Made by a program: the position numbers and the translations under genes. A DNA stretch of 64,000 nucleotides from Poa pratensis (Eukaryota > Streptophyta > Magnoliopsida > Poales > Poaceae). This document shows, piece by piece, positions 10,868-21,428 of this stretch; positions within the stretch are counted from its first letter, which is position 1; each line of letters opens with the position of its first letter. The notes beneath the pieces are model-generated. The model was not told the origin of the DNA and searched no databases. It was given only the letters and a program-made list of their open reading frames with translations. The stretch lies in contig CAMZMU010000055.1 of NCBI GenBank assembly GCA_947311845.1, positions 25,113,443-25,177,442 on the forward strand, read 5' to 3'.

Positions 10868-13529
10868 CTACAGACTCCGACTGGGAACGGCTCTTCCTAG
10901 CAGCCAACTCGGCAGCTTAGCAATCCTCTTCTCGAAGGTGGAGACAACTTCGCCAACTGGCTCGCCTGCACTTTCACCCGCTAAGGGACGCGGTCTGCCA
11001 TCAGGCTTTCGAGGGAAGTCGCTGACAACCTTCTCAAAATCGCCTACGACTTGGTGACCAAGAAGCAGCTGGAAAGTGAGCTCTGAGCCGCGTACCGTCT
11101 GCGCGCGCGTGAAGTCCGCCAGGACATTCGAATTGCCTTCGAATGGAGCCGCGAGTGCGTCAACAGCAGCTGGTGGCGGCTGTTGGGAAAGATATTCCGG
11201 TGCACAGTCGCTAAGGCCTCCGTCGACTTCTGCAGTGCCGCCGTCGACTGCTGCAGCGCTGCCGATGCATACGCGCAGACGCGGTCGACGAAGCCAACAG
11301 CCTCCGCCAAGCCGACACTCTCGCTGGAAGTCCCTTCTGGAGGAGCACCTCCGCAAGTCTCTGATCAAAAGAAATCCACACCCGTAAGACGTCAGAAGTC
11401 GAAAAAAGGCAAAGTAGGCACTGAGCCGAAAAACTTACTTCCAACAACATCTGCGAGTGCGAGCAAGCGGTCGACCTGGGTCTTCTCCAGATCATCCCGA
11501 GCTTGTTCCCGCTCTTGGGCTTCACCCAGCGACTTCTCCAGCTCCGCGACCCGCGTCTTCATGCTCTCCTTCTCGCCTACGGATCAACGGAGCAAAGTTA
11601 GCAATAAAGGCAGTCGAAGCACCTCGAACACAAGGGTTCACACTTACTATTCGCTGCTCCAGAGCAGTGCGGAGCTGATCCCTCTCCTGCTCCATGCGAA
11701 CGAAGGCTGCGGCTCCCTCCATCTGCTGGCGATAAAATGGCTGCAGGAAACACAAGACATCAATCTGCCCCGACTATTCTAGTCACGCGCATCTTCGGGG
11801 GCTACTCCCATCGGGAGCGCTGTACGCGCACCCGATACAGATCTTGCAGAACGAGTCGAAGAACACTTACATGCTCAAGCAGCCCAGCGTCAACCGGAGT
11901 CGCATCAGCAGCCTCTCTGGCATGGCGGAGGTCGAAGCCTTCAAGGCCAAAACGTCACCCGCCAGAGCCTCCTCTCCGGTCGTCCTCGCAGTCTGCTCGA
12001 TCATGGGAGCAGAAGTGTGCTCCATCTCACGAGGGGAAGAAACAGCAGCGCCAGTACGGTCGCTGTGACAAGAAAACTCAATTCAAGGACCCGCAAGTGA
12101 AAAAGCACACTCGACAAAAACAAAGCAATGGTTATGCGACTAACCTGACGACATCATCATCTTCACTTCCCAAGGAGACGGAGGCCATCCTCGCGAACTC
12201 GGTCGGCGGTGCAGAGCCGAGTGGAGGCACGACCAAAGGTTCAGCCAGGTCACTCGGGTGCCTAGCGCCCGAAGAGGACTCGCTCGTCTCTTCCTCGTTC
12301 ACACCCGCCTCCTTCACAGGCGACGAGGCAGAACCAGAGTCGCCACCCTTTCGCCTCTGCCGCTTCCGCAGCGGCTCCTCATCTTCATCATCCTCCTCCA
12401 ACTCTTCACTCGGAGAGGTGGCGGAGGGAACTTCATCGTCATCAACCTCGTCCTCAGGGAACTCTGCCTCTTCATGAGGTCCATTCTCCATCAACGGAGG
12501 AGACTGACGTAGCTCGAACGACCCTGTCAGCAAATGAAGCATTCGAGTCAAGCAAAAGATTCAACAGAAGAAGATACAAGACAAAGCAAACGAAGCTCAC
12601 CTCAGGCACAGGGTTATTAGGCCCATATGGCTCGACTGGGCACTTGACGTTGCACGGGTCAGCGGCTCGGAGACTAGTGATGCTCCTCACCTTCGACTCG
12701 ACTGCGTCATCATCAAGCTCATTGCCAGCATCCTCACGCGCCCACATGGGTGGACGCGACTGCGGAGCGGCTGCACCCGAAGCCTGAAGAAGGTGGCGAT
12801 GAGGTGAATTCCACCCGTCTCGCGCCCGAGACTCTTCAGAAGGCCACGAAGTAGCGTCAGCAAGGGCTGAGTCGCCTCCCTGTCCTCCTTCGACAGCGGG
12901 TGCGCCCACGCGTTCGTCTTCCGCAACTCGCGATCAGCCGCGAATTCAGGAAGCCCTGCTTGGTCGCACCTGATGTAGAACCACTTCTTCCGCCAGCCCT
13001 GGACGGAGTCGGACTTCTTCATCTGGAAGTAGGAGGTGTCGCCACGCACCTGGATGCCGAAGCCGCCGACTGGGTACACCTGCTTGCTCTTCCCCACGTT
13101 CCTCCTCACGAGGAATAGCGACTTCCACAGCAGCCAGTTGGGTGCGATTCCCAGGAAGCACTCGCAGAGCACGAAATAGCTCGCGATGCTCAAGACGCTA
13201 TTGGGAGTCAGATCGTGGATCTGAATCCCATAAGCATACAAGAGACCACGGACGAAATCGTGGAGGGGGAACCCGAAACCCCGCGGAAGGAAATCCACGA
13301 AGCAAACGCGTTCCCCCTCGCGAGGAGCGGGGAATACCTCTTTCCCAGGAGCGCGCACCGTCGCTTGGTCTACCGGCGGCAGCAGCCCCTGCGCGCGGAG
13401 GGCCTCGAGGTCGGCCTTCTTCACCGACGATTTGACCCAGTCGCCGTCGGGCTTCTTCATCACGCTCGCCTCGGCGGCGGCGACGGCGCCAGAACCAGGC
13501 TTCCCCCTCTTCATCGCGACCTTGCTCAT
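10868..13529 (-). pseudogene. Gypsy1 antisense gene A, PF04195-type 'putative gypsy-type transposon' protein
   Basis: The first exon (13529 to about 12602) encodes a basic N-terminus, DGDWVKSSVKKADLEALR, then GERVCFVDFLPRGFGFPLHDF, LTPNSVLSIASYFVLCECFLG and GWRKKWFYIRC, matching the PF04195 family found next to grass gypsy elements. A likely intron (12600-12524, GT...AG on the minus strand) leads into an acidic, Ser/Glu-rich exon (12523-12132) with RKRQRRK. Later exons are helical and end at 10868. A TATA box lies at 13637-13644. Joining the first two exons breaks frame by one base, so this copy is damaged. Role in the element's life cycle unknown. Confidence 0.72.
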
Positions 13530-13636
13530 GGAGGGGGAGAAGGAGCAGAGAGCACGCAGCGCAACAATGGCGGAACAGAAGCAGTGGAGACGATGACAGA
13601 ATGGGGATGGATGAACTGTTCACCGCCGCGGTGAAA

Positions 13637-13644
13637 ATTATATA
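13637..13644 (-). promoter_or_regulatory. TATA box of Gypsy1 antisense gene A
   Basis: On the minus strand GGTATATAATTT lies about 110 bp upstream of the antisense ATG. TATA-like boxes at 46154-46161 (Gypsy2) and 24941-24950 (Gypsy3) stand in the same position relative to homologous antisense genes. Confidence 0.6.
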
Positions 13645-14510
13645 CCGCGCGGTCAGTCAATCCTGGCCATCCCTGCTGAAACCGCTCTCCGCAACAGCGT
13701 CTGACCGTCCACGTGTCGCGCGGAGAGCAACCGTCGCCGGCCACGCCGCCCACTACGCGCGGGAATCAAGGCGCCATCATCACACCGCGAAATTTTCGCG
13801 CCCAACGGTCAGAAAAAAGCGGCAACCGCTGTCTCCAGTCAATACTGACAGTGGGACCGCACTGTCACGTCCCATCGGACACAGAGTGCATCAAAAACGT
13901 CAGCACTGACGTCAACCACGAAGGCGTAGGAAGTAAGCCAACGGGCTGATGGAGAACTCGAACAGTTCATTCGAGTGCAAGAAATTCAGTAAGCTCTCAG
14001 AGCTGAATAAGTTCTTACAGTAAGCCAACGAGCTGATTGAGAACTCGAACATTTCATTCGAGTGCAAGAGCATTAGTAAGCTCCAAGTGCTGAACAAACT
14101 CGTGCAGTAAGCCAAACCGGCCGAATACACAGTAAGTCACACAAAGCCAGTCGCGACTCCAAGTCGAGTCCCCTCTTTACTCCCATCGGGAGCAGGCTTT
14201 TCGACTGAAGAAAAATTGAGTTTAACCTCAATTGCAAGCAATTCAGCTTAATCTCGGGGGCTACTCCCATCGGGAGCGCTGTTCGCGCTCCCGAGTGACT
14301 CAGAACAATAGCAGTCGAAAAATCACCGACTAAGGCCATACTCACAGTATTTTACCCTGGAGTCGACAGTTCGACTAAGGAATCCTCCATAAGCCCTGAA
14401 CGGCCGGAGTCGACTAATTTTACTTGTTCCTTTCAGGAACCCGACGGCGTGCCCAGGAGGATGGAGTCCTTTACCCGACTCTACGATTCGACTAAGCACT
14501 CGGGGGCTCC
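13645..14510. other. Gypsy1 distal 3' region with 87-bp tandem repeat and PPT-hairpin modules
   Basis: No gene in the sense direction. Two 87-bp tandem units begin AGTAAGCCAACG at 13932 and 14019, with a partial third at 14106. At 14252-14282 is CTCGGGGGCTACTCCCATCGGGAGCGC, with a small perfect hairpin CTCCC-ATC-GGGAG; related copies lie at 11797 and 46712. The polypurine tract (ACTCGGGGGCTCC, about 14498-14510) abuts the 3' LTR. Confidence 0.7.
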
Positions 14511-14965
14511 TGTCGTGGGGTCACTCTTCGACTACCCCACGGTGGGGATACCTGGGTCACGCCAAGCCCATCAGCCTTATGACGAGGGCCCAAGGAAGGC
14601 CCAAGGAGGACGACGTGCGGCCCAAGATAGTCGACGCTAGGTCATGCGACCCCAGCCATGCTTGTAAGCGCCATCGGCACCGTTCACCTGAGACCTAGCC
14701 TACCATATAAAGGCTAGGAGGGTCCTTCGTCTAGGGTACGCTCATAGCCGCCACACAAACCCTAGCGAGATTGCCATCTCGCCGTTGTAGCCACACTCGC
14801 CATCAATAACCAGACAAGCAGGAAGTAGGGTGTTATCCTCCGGGAGACTGAACCTGGGTAAAACGCCTCGCTTGTCAGCCGTCGTGATCACCAGCGCTCA
14901 ACTCTCTCCCCCTCAATCAACCCGGGGTGCATAACCCAGGGATTTGCCGAGTCCACACCTCGTCA
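14511..14965 (+). repeat. Gypsy1 3' LTR
   Basis: 455 bp, starting TGTCGTGGGG and ending CCTCGTCA, followed directly by the TSD GCTGC. Cleaner than the 5' copy at several homopolymers. Confidence 0.93.
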
Positions 14966-15186
14966 GCTGCGCTAGCCAACTGGGTTGAGGCCCATTCGTG
15001 TCATTGACGTACACATACTGATTAAATACTTTCCTTTTTCGAACAGTTTATTAATATTTATTTACCATTCTTTATTTAAAAAACCAGCAAGCGAACGAGC
15101 GAACCAGCGGTCGAACCGAGTGAACCGCGAACCGAGAGCCTTGCCGGTTCGATCACCGGTCCGGTTTTTTAAACTATGGGTTGAAG

Positions 15187-17385
15187 GTTTTGACCAGGTA
15201 GTTATTAAGTCTTGGTCAAGCCCTTGCAGCATGCGTAGAGCCTTAGATAGATGGCAGTTTAAGGTCAGAAATCTAAGAAAAAATACTAAAGGGTGGTGTA
15301 GTAACGTTGAGGCGGCCCAAAACAGATTGAAACAACAGCTGGTAGCTGAATATGATCTGTTGGATACTTTGGCTGAGTCTCAACCTCTTTCTCCTAATGC
15401 TAAGTCTCGATTGAAATGTATTTCATCTGAACTTACAGATATTTGGAGGAAAGAGGAGATCAAGGCTAGACAGGGATCGAGGGAAAAGCAAATTCTGGAG
15501 GGAGATAGGAATACTGCCTACTTCCATGCCACGGCAAACCAGAGAAGAAGGAAGAAAATTATTACATCTCTGGAAGGTCCCAATGGTCTAGTTGAAGACA
15601 CCAAAGGTATCATTGATATTGCTGTTGATTACTATAAAACTCTTTTTGGTCGCAAAGATAAAATAGGTATAGATATCTTAGATGATTTCTGGGACCAAAA
15701 TGATAAAGTGTCTCGTGAACAAAATAACTTCTTAGATGCGGATTTTACCAAGCAAGAAGTCAAAGATGCAGTCTTCAGTTCGTATGCTGAAGGTGCACCT
15801 GGCCCTGATGGCCTTTCGTTTCTTTTTTACCAACATTTTTGGGAGCTGATCAAAGGTGATTTGATTGCCCTGATGAATGATTGGAACAGTGGAAGTTTGG
15901 ATTTGTATAGACTAAATTTCTCTCTGCTTACGTTGATTCCTAAGGAACCTGATGCGGTTAACATTCAGAAATTTAGACCTATTGCTTTGACAAACTGCAG
16001 TTTTAATTTTTTTTTTCTAAATGTGCCACCAATAGGCTTGGCACTATTTGTGAAACTTTGATTTCTCAGAATCAAACCGCCTTCATTAGAGGGAGGTATA
16101 TTCTGGAGAGTGTTGTCTCAGCCCATGAGATTATTCATGATGTGGTGAGGACTAATCAATCTGGTTTTATTTTTAAGTTGGACTATGAAAAAACTATGAC
16201 CGTATTGATAGAGCTTTTCTCATTCGAGTCCTTGAATCGAGAGGGTTTAGCCCAAAGTGGGTTGCTAGGATTAAAACTCTATTAGATAACGGTTATGTTG
16301 GTGTTCGAATAATTGATACCAATAGTGATTACTTTGTTGCCAGTAGAGGTGTGCGGCAAGGAGACCCTATCTCTCCATTGCTATTTAACCTGACAGCTGA
16401 GGTTTTCATAAAAATGTTGATGAAAGCTGCGGGGCATGGCCAGATTACTGGTTTGTTAACTAGCTTTAATCAAACTGGAGTAGTGAGTATGCAGAATGCA
16501 GACGATACATTACTCTTTCTCTCAAATGACACGGTAGGGGCTAGAAACCTTAAATGGCTGCTTTCGTGCTTTGAGCAGATGTCTGGGATGCGTATAAACT
16601 TTCATAAGTGTGATTTGATTCCTATTAATGTGGATGAGGATCAGGCTCAGAATGTTGCGCAAATCCTTAGCTGCAGGCTGGGACAGTTCCCTTTAAAATA
16701 CCTGGGAGTGCCCCTGCATCATAAAAAGCTGAGAAGAGAGGATATTCAACCTTTAGTTGATAAAATCCTAAAGCAGGCTGGAGGCTGGAGAGGGAAACTA
16801 CTCTCACATGCAGCCAAGTTGGAGTTGGTCAAGAGTGTTCTGGCTAGCATCCCTGTATACCTAATGAGTGTGATTAAATTCCCAAAATGGGCCATAGCCT
16901 TAATAAACTCCCAAATGGCTCATTGTCTTTGGGATAACTATGAAGGCCATTTTAAATATCACTTAGCTAATTGGGGATTGGTTGCACAGAAAAGAGAGTA
17001 TGGAGGGTTAGGTATTCCTAATTTAGCTGACCTTAACATGTGCCTCTTGGCTTCTTGGATTAAGAGATATCAGCTAGATAGCCATAAACTCTGGAAACAA
17101 ATCATTGACCATAAGTATATGGGTAATGATACTAATATCTTCTGCTGTAATACTACCGGTGCATCTCCTTTCTGGAAAGGGTTATATGGGCGGCTCAGGC
17201 TGCAAAGCTGGGGAATCAGTGGAAGGTTGGGAATGGTAGAAAGGTAAAGTTTTGGGAGGACCATTGGTTTGGTCCTTCCAGCCTTGCCATCCAATATTGG
17301 GAGGTTTACGTGATTGTAAATGAAAAAACTGTGTCTGTTGCTGAAGCTTGGGATGGAAGTCAATTAAAAGTCACTTTTAGAAGAT
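15187..17385 (+). mobile_element. LINE piece 2: reverse transcriptase domain of ORF2
   Basis: Opens with [10 protein letters not shown], directly continuing from base 1168. Non-LTR RT features follow: [55 protein letters not shown], then after a frameshift near 16010 QTAFIRGRYILESV, GVRQGDPISPLLFNL and the catalytic box as NADDTLLF (usually YADD or FADD). The thumb-like part includes LKYLGVPLHHKKL and LGIPNLADLNMCLLASW. Frameshifts near 16010, 16190 and 17230 make it a pseudogene. The reading frame at 17385 resumes at 47841. Confidence 0.92.
17381..17385. repeat. Left TSD of Gypsy2 (AAGAT)
   Basis: The identical pentamer is at 47836-47840, directly after the 3' LTR. The LINE reading ...VTFRR|CFDQNLL resumes across the pair. 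Confidence 0.92.
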
Positions 17386-17879
17386 TGACAAGGATATACA
17401 TCTCGGGTACCCTATCTTAAGGGTACTTGGTGTACGTGTCGACTAAGGCCCAACTACCAAGAGCCCACATGAAGCCCATGATGAAAGGCCCAACAAGATG
17501 GAGTATCCTCCAAGATTAGACATAGGCATAGTCGGTTTAGTCTTTCTTTACATGTAATCTGAGTCGGTTGCGAACTCCCGAGACCCAACCTATTATATAA
17601 AGGTTGGGAGGGCCGCCGATCTAGGACACGCAATACTCGAACCACCAAAGCCCTAGCGAGATCGACATCTCGCCGGGACCCCATTGTAGCTCGCATATAC
17701 ACACAGATCAATACCAGACAAGCAGGAAGTAGGGTGTTACTCTCCGGAGGCCTGAACCTGGGTAAAATCCCTGCTTTTGCTTGTCAGACGACGAAACTAG
17801 CGGCTCTACCACGTTCTCTCCCTCGTAATCTCAACCCTAGGTCCTTAACCATGGGATTTGATGAGTTAACCCCTCGTCA
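17386..17879 (+). repeat. Gypsy2 5' LTR
   Basis: Starts TGACAAGGATATACATCTCG and ends CCCCTCGTCA. TATA-like TATTATATAAAGG spans 17591-17603. An ATG at 17851 near the LTR end opens a frame that runs on through the primer-binding site. Confidence 0.95.
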
Positions 17880-18951
17880 ATTGGCGCCGTCTGTGGGAAA
17901 GAATAGTGCTGGACAAACGGTTTCTTCGGTTCCATCGGAAAACGGCGACTCGCCGATCGCATCTACAAACGGCAACTCGCCGGCTGCATCAACAAATCAG
18001 AACTCGCCGACTCGAGCGGCACACGACAACTCGCCGACTCACTCGACAAATGGCAGCACGCCAGCTTCACCTGCAAAAAGCACATCAGATCCTCTGATGG
18101 ACTTCGAGCCACACTCGCCAGAATTCCAGGAGACGTTCGCTGATCTCGAGTCAGGTTTAGGTTTAACCGTTGACTCGTTCAATTTTTTCGTAAACAAGCT
18201 TGGTGTGCAGGACTTGACAGATCCACGCCAACTCGCGACTTCCGCACCCGAGGCTCCATCGATCGCGGCTCCTTCGACTGCGGATCCATCAACTGCGTCC
18301 ATACCATCGTCGATCCTCCAATCCTGCTCGTCTGCAACAACCATGTCAACTCGAGAGATCGACGAGTTCTTTGCGAAAGAACTCCAAGGTGAGGAGGCCG
18401 AATCAGCATACCGCACAAACGATTCCGAGCTCAATCTTCCACTCGAGGATAGCTTCGACTGCGGGATCTCCCTCAGCGACTTCGACGAGCCCGAAACTCA
18501 TATCGACAACCACGTCGACTCCGAGATCTGCACCAACAACAACCTCGACTTCGAGATTCATAACTACTTCACCGACACCGCGATGAGCATAGGCGATGAA
18601 GACATCGACAGCGAGATCCGTCCAGACGGACCACTCGACGAGCATATCGACTCCGACATGAGCCTCGATGAAGACGTCGAGTGCATGACGGGACTCGAAA
18701 ACACATACACATATCCTCGGGTGATACCCCAACAGGTCTACGTTGCCTTCGCCGCAGAATCATCTGATGCTGCGGCCAGTCGCAGGCCTACAGAATTCCC
18801 GTGCATAGTTACTATGCCGGATGGAGTCACAAATCTCACAATTACTGCTGAGATGGCAGCAAAAGCAGATAAAGTCATCAAGGAGTGCACAATGATGCCA
18901 GTGGACGCCACACGAGAGGAGATGTTGACCTTCCAGTACTTCAACTGGTAG
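17851..18951 (+). CDS. gag: Gypsy2 gag N-terminal ORF (starts inside the LTR)
   Basis: One long open frame of about 366 codons from ATG 17851. It begins MGFDELTPRQLAPSVG, where TPRQLAPSVG is encoded by the LTR end and primer-binding site. It continues with repeated N-x-(N/D)SP units (NGDSPIAS, NGNSPAAS, QNSPTRAA, DNSPTHS), then an acidic central region rich in D and E, and ends with MPDGVTNLTITAEMAAKADK and FQYFNW-stop. The last segment is homologous to the Gypsy1 gag N-region. No known domain recognised. An upstream ATG in the LTR at 17734 also keeps the frame open. Probably the N-terminal part of Gag, cut off by the stop at 18949-18951. Confidence 0.6.
   Translation: MGFDELTPRQLAPSVGKNSAGQTVSSVPSENGDSPIASTNGNSPAASTNQNSPTRAAHDNSPTHSTNGSTPASPAKSTSDPLMDFEPHSPEFQETFADLESGLGLTVDSFNFFVNKLGVQDLTDPRQLATSAPEAPSIAAPSTADPSTASIPSSILQSCSSATTMSTREIDEFFAKELQGEEAESAYRTNDSELNLPLEDSFDCGISLSDFDEPETHIDNHVDSEICTNNNLDFEIHNYFTDTAMSIGDEDIDSEIRPDGPLDEHIDSDMSLDEDVECMTGLENTYTYPRVIPQQVYVAFAAESSDAAASRRPTEFPCIVTMPDGVTNLTITAEMAAKADKVIKECTMMPVDATREEMLTFQYFNW
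17881..17897 (+). other. Gypsy2 primer-binding site
   Basis: TTGGCGCCGTCTGTGGG, one base after the LTR, of the TGGCGCC tRNA-complementary type. Confidence 0.85.
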
Positions 18952-19142
18952 GAATCACTTCGACTGCAGCAGATCAGAGCAACACTCGAAGAACGTAAAA
19001 AGCAGGCTAGCTTGTCGAGTGCACGAAGAAGACAACTCTCCCTGAGCTCCACCGGGCGAGCAGACACAAGACCCAGTCAAGGCTGTCACACCTCGCGGCA
19101 GATGAGAGGGCAGCACTCACCCGCAACTTAGGCCACTCTTTC

Positions 19143-20420
19143 ATGACATTCGACGAGGAGGGAGTGCCAGTACCCAAAACAGCTGCAGGTGCTCTCTTTA
19201 CCGCTGCAGCATACCTAGAGGCAATCAAGCCTCCAACGGATGACCCCAATGCAAAACTACATCGCCAACAGATCAAATCACTCGCCTTAGTAGCGAAAGC
19301 CATACGCCAAATCCAAAAAACTCCAGGAGGGAGTCGAGACCGTGCCATAGTAGACACGCGTCGTGAAGAACATAATCGCAGTGGTCGCCGTCACCACTCG
19401 AAGGAAAGAAGCGGCTCACGTCGGCGCAGGTCCAGGAGCAGATCACACAGATCTTACAGTAGCGACTCGTACTCTGATCAGGAGCCCGAGACACGGAGCT
19501 CTGTGCTTCACTCGACGCGTCCGCGAGACACGGATGCCCAAAGGGTTCAAACTCACATCTGAACAGCCCAAATACACGGGTCGACAGGAACCTTCAGGAT
19601 GGCTGGAAGACTACAGACTGACTGTTGCGTGCCAGCGAGGCACGAATATCACAGCCATGCAATACATACGACTCATGCTCGAAGGCACAGCCCGCGACTG
19701 GCTCAAGGCTCTACCTCCATCAACATACAACTCGTGGGATCACTTCCACGCAGACTTCATCAAAAACTTCGAGCCTCTATGTGAGCGACCAAAAACGTTC
19801 GAGAACTGCGAGCCTGCGTTCAACGGTCAGACGAAACGTTGAGGTCATACATCCGACGATGGACTGAGATACGCAACTCAGTTGGAGTAATTTCAGAAGA
19901 TATGGCCATGGATGCTTTCATCATGGGCCTCGCAAGGCGAGATTTCAAAGAAGCACTTGGTCGCCAAAAGCCAACCTCTGTGGCTAACCTCCTAAAGATC
20001 GCGACTGAGTGGGCAGACGGAGAAGACATGGCGCGCACCACACGCGGGTCCTCACCCCGTGACAATCATGATAGCGGCAGTCGACACCGCAGGGACTCGT
20101 ACAGAGACGACGACAGACCCGAATTCATGGCGGCTGGATTCTCCACACCCCGCAATGACCAAGACAGAAGCGACCGACGGTCAGAAGATCGCCGGGACAG
20201 TCGAGATGATCGCCGGGACAGTCGAGACGATCGCCGGGACAGTCGAGACCGCAACCAACGCAGTGACAGCTACAAGAAGAAAGATTGGCGCAAGTCGCGC
20301 CCGGCGCACAAAGCGAGCGATCATTCGATGACAAGATGGATGCTGATTGCAGATTCCACCTGTACAAGGGGGAAGACGGAAAATTGCGCTCCAATCATTC
20401 GATGAGAAACTGCAGAGAAT
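19143..20420 (+). pseudogene. gag: Gypsy2 gag, Retrotrans_gag part (frameshifted)
   Basis: Starts MTFDEEGVPVPKTAAGALFTAAAYLEAI, followed by an Arg/Ser-rich linker (19340-19500). After a frameshift comes the capsid-like domain MPKGFKLTSEQPKYTGRQEPSGWLEDY, AMQYIRLMLEGTARDWLKALP, NSWDHFHADFIKNF. A stop near 19842 and another shift lead into RSYIRRWTEIRNSVG, AMDAFIMGLARRDFKEALGR and WADGED. A 21-bp unit encoding RRDSRDD is repeated three times at about 20189-20250. Not translatable as one chain. Confidence 0.82.
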
Positions 20421-20714
20421 TCGACCTACTAGCATCTGAATACGTGCAACTCAGAAAGCAACAGCCGCACACGCACCCGCACCTGCACCTGTGCCTCAGC
20501 CAAACAATGTGCCTGTTCTGATGGCACCACCTCCACCACCACAGCCTGCCGCAGGCGGAAATATCGCGGGTGCCATATAACCCGTATCTCGGGTGGACGA
20601 ACCTCAGTTCCCTCCGCCTCAAGAGCAGATGTACATGATACAGAAAGGTCGCCTTCCAACTGGGAGCAAAAACTTCGCACTCGACAAGTAAATATGGCGG
20701 TCATGTCACCTCCT

Positions 20715-21422
20715 GCCATAACTAAATTCTTGAAGGGATCCGAAACTGCAATAAGCTTCAGCAGAGAGGACCACCCACCATCGGTCGTTCACCAGGGCAC
20801 TCTGCTCTGGTACTCGACGCCCAAATTGGAGGCTACGCCATGTCCAAGTCTTCATGGATGGTGGCAGCGGCATAAACATCATCTTCGCGGATACGCTCCG
20901 CAAAATGAACAGGCCAGTCGAAAACCTGCCAAAATCCTCAAATACCTTTCACGGTATCGTCCCAGGCAAAGCAATAAGCCCAGAAGGCACCATACAACTC
21001 GACGTTACGTTCGGGGACAAAAACCACTTCAAGACAGAGTCGATTGAGTTCGAAGTTGTCGACTGGAAGTCACAATACCACGCCATACTTGGACGCTCGA
21101 CGTTCGCTCGATTCATGGCGGTCCACACTACGCATACCTCCAGCTGAAAATGCCTGGACCAAAAGGAGTAATCACAGTCAAAGAAAACTTCCAAATGTCC
21201 GATTCTTGCGACCGAGAGTTCAGCAAAATCTCTGAGATGTTCGGCATGGAAGCAACACTCACCGATCTAGCAGTCGCCAACGATCGAACACTTATGCCGG
21301 AGCACAAGAAGGCGGCAATCGACAGAGCATTCAATGCCACCAATGACACAAGGTCGCATCAGGTTCACCCGACCGATCCGACCAAGACAGTCAATGTCTC
21401 TTCGAGTCTGCCTATCGCATAG
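20715..21422 (+). pseudogene. pol: Gypsy2 protease region of pol (frameshifted)
   Basis: Begins near SREDHPPSVVHQGTLLW. The active site MDGGSGINIIFADTLRKM starts at 20854. FHGIVPGKAISPEGTI and EFEVVDWKSQYHAILGRSTF follow, then a shift near 21120 into MPGPKGVITVKENF. The same layout and the same D-G-G-S active site are seen in Gypsy1. A stop at 21420-21422 ends the frame just before the RT. Confidence 0.8.
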
Positions 21423-21428
21423 GAAAGC

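Larger units (their letters stand above)
1430..14965 (+). mobile_element. Gypsy1: Ty3/gypsy Tat-clade LTR retrotransposon
   Basis: A complete element by structure. It has two LTRs (452 and 455 bp) starting TG and ending CA, and an exact 5-bp TSD GCTGC at 1425-1429 and 14966-14970. A primer-binding site directly follows the 5' LTR, and a polypurine tract CTCGGGGGCT lies just before the 3' LTR. The order protease, RT, RNase H, second RNase H, integrase with no chromodomain places it in the Tat clade of Ty3/gypsy. It lies inside the hAT-like MITE. Coding regions carry several frameshifts, so it is not autonomous as assembled. The 3' region holds an antisense gene, a second antisense ORF and a tandem array. 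Confidence 0.93.
1169..15178. mobile_element. hAT-like MITE, split by Gypsy1 (own sequence 1169-1429 and 14971-15178)
   Basis: The ends are imperfect terminal inverted repeats beginning CATAGTT(G/T)AAAAAAC and continuing into CCGG-rich sequence. The element is bounded by an exact 8-bp TSD, GGTTGAAG, at 1161-1168 and 15179-15186. Without Gypsy1 it is about 469 bp and has no coding capacity. An 8-bp duplication fits the hAT superfamily, but the CATAG terminus is not the commonest hAT end, so the superfamily is an inference. It sits in the LINE ORF2 between the endonuclease and reverse transcriptase regions. Confidence 0.75.
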
